Source: Daphnia pulex (lineage: Eukaryota; Arthropoda; Branchiopoda; Diplostraca; Daphniidae). From it: a DNA stretch of 64,000 bases. Made by a program: the position numbers and the translations under genes. Below, piece after piece: positions 61,533-64,000 of the stretch (within the stretch, counting starts at the first letter, position 1; every line of letters starts with the position of its first letter). The notes under the pieces are model-generated. The model was not told the DNA's origin and searched no databases. It was given only the letters and a program-made list of their open reading frames with translations. The stretch lies in contig NC_060021.1 in the NCBI RefSeq assembly GCF_021134715.1, positions 1,736,001-1,800,000 of the forward strand, given 5' to 3'.

Positions 61533-62151
61533 TATCTTCATTCTACTATCCCCTTCTTTCAAATTCCCGCCATAGTGGCATTTGCCCTAATCTGGCAACG
61601 TCATTTGTGCTTGCAGCTAACGGCTAGAGTGAAGGACTGAAGGAAGACGGAAGGAAGGCTATTGATGCTCTATGAGTTAATTTCGATACTTTGAAGGATG
61701 ATTTCAGTAACTGAAAACTAAATTTTTTAGCTTATTCTTTAATGAAGTGTCTGAAGCAGTGGAGCCATGAACCATTTGCTGCTAGAAGATTTGATAGATT
61801 TCTTCTTTGATGGTAGACACAGGCATTGCATGCATATTCCATAGCATTTCATTAACACCATACCATGACGTTGGATACAGTGTGATATCTAGATGAAGGA
61901 AATGGTTTTTAATACGCGTCGACTTTTTTAAATATAATTTATACAGTAAAATATATCTTCGTGCCAATGGCTGCTTCCTGCTGTGTAAACACATTTTTCC
62001 GTTTTTTAGCAAACAGAATTTGTTTTGAAACGTAATGGTAAAGTTGCTTAAACGTAATTATTTGGGTTTTCTTAGTTGAGGAACTGCATTAAGTATTTCG
62101 AGAATTGTTTGCAATATTTATATTTAGAGCCTCAACTTCTTCATCAACAGT

Positions 62152-62663
62152 TTATTCATCAACAGCATCTTCATCTGAAATCTCCAAAAGTACCGTAGTG
62201 CCATCTGAGTCCCCATCATATTTATGAGATAATTCGATCCCATTCCATTCACCGGCCGCCTCCTCTTCTATTTGTTCTTCCTCCGACTCCGTCTCGTTTG
62301 CATCGCCGTCATAACCCAAATTTGTGTCTGCACTTTTCATTTCCTCTATTTGACGATGCATTATGAATTAAAAAAATAGCAATATATAAATAATTAAATA
62401 TAAAAATTCCATTAAATCTATCTAAAATTGAGTCTTGCACTTACGCAAAGGTGGTCTCCTCCAACGGAGTCGAGGTGGCTGCACCGTATGGAGGATAGAG
62501 GTATCCTAAAAGAGTTCCGAGTTAAATTATACCGAAAATTAAATCCACTGAAAATTGTCTTACCGGTTGCCACTTGGGAATATCAAGTGGCGCAGTAGGA
62601 TCATCATCCTCATGGCCTTCCCAATCACGATAATTCCATCTGCCACCCCATGTTATAAAGTTT
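62152..62663 (-). CDS. partial gene, acidic C-terminus, unknown function
   Basis: Three exons join in consistent phase: 62564-62663, 62445-62505 and 62152-62345, about 118 residues; the 5' start was not found. The first exon reads TWGGRWNYRDWEGHEDDDPT and on to IPKWQP. The second is Pro/Arg-rich. The third ends in a strongly acidic tail (ESEEEQIEEEAAGEW and EISDEDAVDE). All three junctions have proper GT and AG signals, which is the main support. No domain recognised. It lies just downstream of the C1q relic on the same strand and might use a first exon beyond it. Confidence 0.4.
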
Positions 62664-62742
62664 CTAACAAACAAACAGATAAGGTGATAAGTTTAACTGA
62701 AATTTAATGGGCAAACAAAGAAAATATTGAAAAATTTGCTTA

Positions 62743-62880
62743 CAGCTCTTGATATGATTAATAAGTTGGAGAAAAGGATGAACGAGAGGATGAACGAAAT
62801 ACAAAAATCGAACGAAAAATGAATAAAATTAAGCAGAAGTCAAGCAATTAATTGCCTGGAGTAATAAGGAATCCTCCAAA
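62743..62880 (+). repeat. inverted partial copy of the C1q-gene coiled-coil exon, left arm
   Basis: Reverse complement of 63361-63500 over about 135 bases, by eye nearly identical. On the plus strand it reads INKLEKRMNERMNEI, the coiled-coil words of the C1q relic. Confidence 0.75.
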
Positions 62881-63510
62881 ACTGGTAAGAGCATTACTGC
62901 CTTGGTAAATTGAACCTTCCGCTAACTTTACTCCAATAACGTTGTGTTTTTCCAAATAAACGGTTACTTGCATCTGTAGTGGAAACCAACCGTATCAATC
63001 ATAAGAATTGACATGGCTTTCTGCCAACACAGTTTCCGTGTTAACTTTCGTCAAGTGAACCGTGAGGGAACTGGTTCGGGAGATTTCTCTGTTCATTTTC
63101 AGTGCTGAATTGCAATGAAATGGGAAAATTAAAATACATTTTTTAAAAAAAAATATCAATAAACAATATTAATTCCTGCGAAGTAAAAGTGGTAGACACC
63201 CGCCACTGGAACGTGAAATAAGCCCGTGGTTACATCAAAAGCCTTGCCCAAGTTTAGCGCTTTTTTTTCGTAAGGGATAATGGAACCCTATGTATCGTAG
63301 CCTGTAGTACGTTGCGCATAAAACGCAATGCTACGAAGGAGTACTTCGTTCGATTCTATTAAGGATTCCTTATTACTCCAGGCAATTAATTGCTTAGCTT
63401 ATGCTTAATTTTATTCCTTTCTGTTCGATTTTGGTATTTCGTTCATCCTCTCGTTCATCCTTTTCTCCAACTTATTAATCATATCAAGAGCTGTAATTTT
63501 TCAATAAAAA
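62876..63510 (-). pseudogene. C1q-domain protein relic
   Basis: Reading on the minus strand: MINKLEKRMNERMNEI (63490-63440, coiled coil), then LLRSIAFYAQRTTGYDT, a TAG stop at 63290-63288, and the C1q beta-sandwich words GSIIPYEKKALNLGKAFDVT then GLFHVPVAGVYHFYFAG (63285-63165). An intron of about 65 bases is likely. The next exon has NTETVLAESHVNSYD, a TGA at 62997-62995, LQMQVTVYLEKHNVIGVKLA and a GGFLI end near 62880. Two in-frame stops and damaged frames upstream mark a dead copy of a secreted C1q-like gene, a large family in crustaceans. Confidence 0.75.
63361..63500 (-). repeat. inverted partial copy of the C1q-gene coiled-coil exon, right arm
   Basis: Partner of 62743-62880. The arms are separated by about 480 bases that contain the C1q domain exons. 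Confidence 0.75.
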
Positions 63511-64000
63511 ATTAAGATTTTTTAAAAATAATAAATAAAAGTGTACCTGTTGAAGAAAAAGTGTTTTCTACCTGTCCTGTCCTAACACTTCCGTCAATAA
63601 AATAAACGCAATCAATCCAAAGTAAAGCTTTTCCTGTTGGCAATGAATTTGAAATTAATTAAAACAAAAATTTTACTCCTTGAAATCTTTCTTTCCACAA
63701 AATCTTCTACTCCTTTAAAGGGGGGAATCTTCGACGGAGTCTTCATTAGGGATGACGGAGCATCCAGTTCGTTTCAATGTAAGCCCTAAAAAAATTCAAG
63801 CTCTTATCATGTATATTTAAAAAACGGAATTGAAATGTAATTACTGGTAAATTTTCAGGACGTCTTGGCATTTTTTGCATGCGAATGATGAATTATTTTT
63901 TCTTTGAAATACCTGTCATACTTTAACTACCAAAGAGGTCGGGATGTTGCACGGGTTGTATATAGAGGTGATAGTCGTGTCATTCCAAATTAATTAAATC
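63511..64000. other. no gene seen
   Basis: AT-rich end of the window. No supported coding sequence. Confidence 0.45.

Noticed and set aside
1-64000. CRISPR arrays, prokaryotic operons, rRNA genes
   Set aside because: No spacer-regular direct repeats, no ribosome-binding-site-driven gene chains and no rRNA-like blocks were seen; genes are intron-containing and eukaryotic.

Overview
The window reads as arthropod nuclear DNA, most likely a branchiopod crustacean of the Daphnia type. The grounds are short introns (mostly 50-80 bases, GT-AG), dense small genes, a TATA plus TCAGT-initiator core promoter, TTAGG telomere-type repeats, a CYP3-clan P450 start with GIPGPKPFPLVGN, and several invertebrate repeat families. 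No bacterial operon features, CRISPR array or rRNA was seen. This assignment is inference from gene content.

The left half (about 0.7-32 kb) is ordinary gene-rich sequence. Exon chains were built by hand, and in every model given as joined exons the total length divides by three. In order: a THAP/C2H2 zinc-finger/coiled-coil protein (691-4595, -); a PIF/Harbinger transposase-derived gene whose first catalytic Asp is His (5855-7277, -); a DIPK1/FAM69 secretory-pathway pseudokinase-like gene (7495-8797, -), divergent from a small coiled-coil gene (9161-9686, +); a KH-KH-DEAD helicase of DDX43 type (9779-12961, -); two SINE-like units (15.4-16.1 kb); a 1283-residue protein with a degenerate 2-oxoglutarate oxygenase fold (16314-20376, -); an intronless CENP-A-like histone H3 variant followed by a replication-dependent histone 3' stem-loop (21051-21577, -); a stand-alone SMYD C-terminal domain using a GC-AG intron (22396-23082, -); an acyl-CoA synthetase of the 4-coumarate-CoA ligase/luciferase family with a clear promoter (24093-26586, -); and a DUF4470-MYND protein (28926-32302, +).

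The right half (33-64 kb) is a graveyard of broken genes and mobile DNA: a truncated P450 (33.2-33.9 kb); decayed RING-finger and ubiquitin-specific-protease exons (34.8-37.7 kb); a large inverted duplication (37.8-45.5 kb against 50.5-53.1 kb) carrying decayed ankyrin genes; an intact Ty3/gypsy-type LTR retrotransposon with identical LTRs inserted in the left arm (39144-44797); a relic of an uncharacterised repeated gene family (47.6-49.1 kb); Tc1/mariner-like, TTAA-type and other non-autonomous elements; a frameshifted Helitron-type PIF1 helicase (55.0-56.7 kb) next to a short TTAGG tract; and a C1q-domain pseudogene (62.9-63.5 kb).

The most interesting items are the CENP-A-like H3 variant with histone-type 3' end processing signals, the inverted duplication that preserves the empty site of the LTR element, and several enzyme folds that have lost catalytic residues while keeping open frames (the Harbinger-derived gene and the 2OG oxygenase-like gene). 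I found no clearly new multi-gene system.
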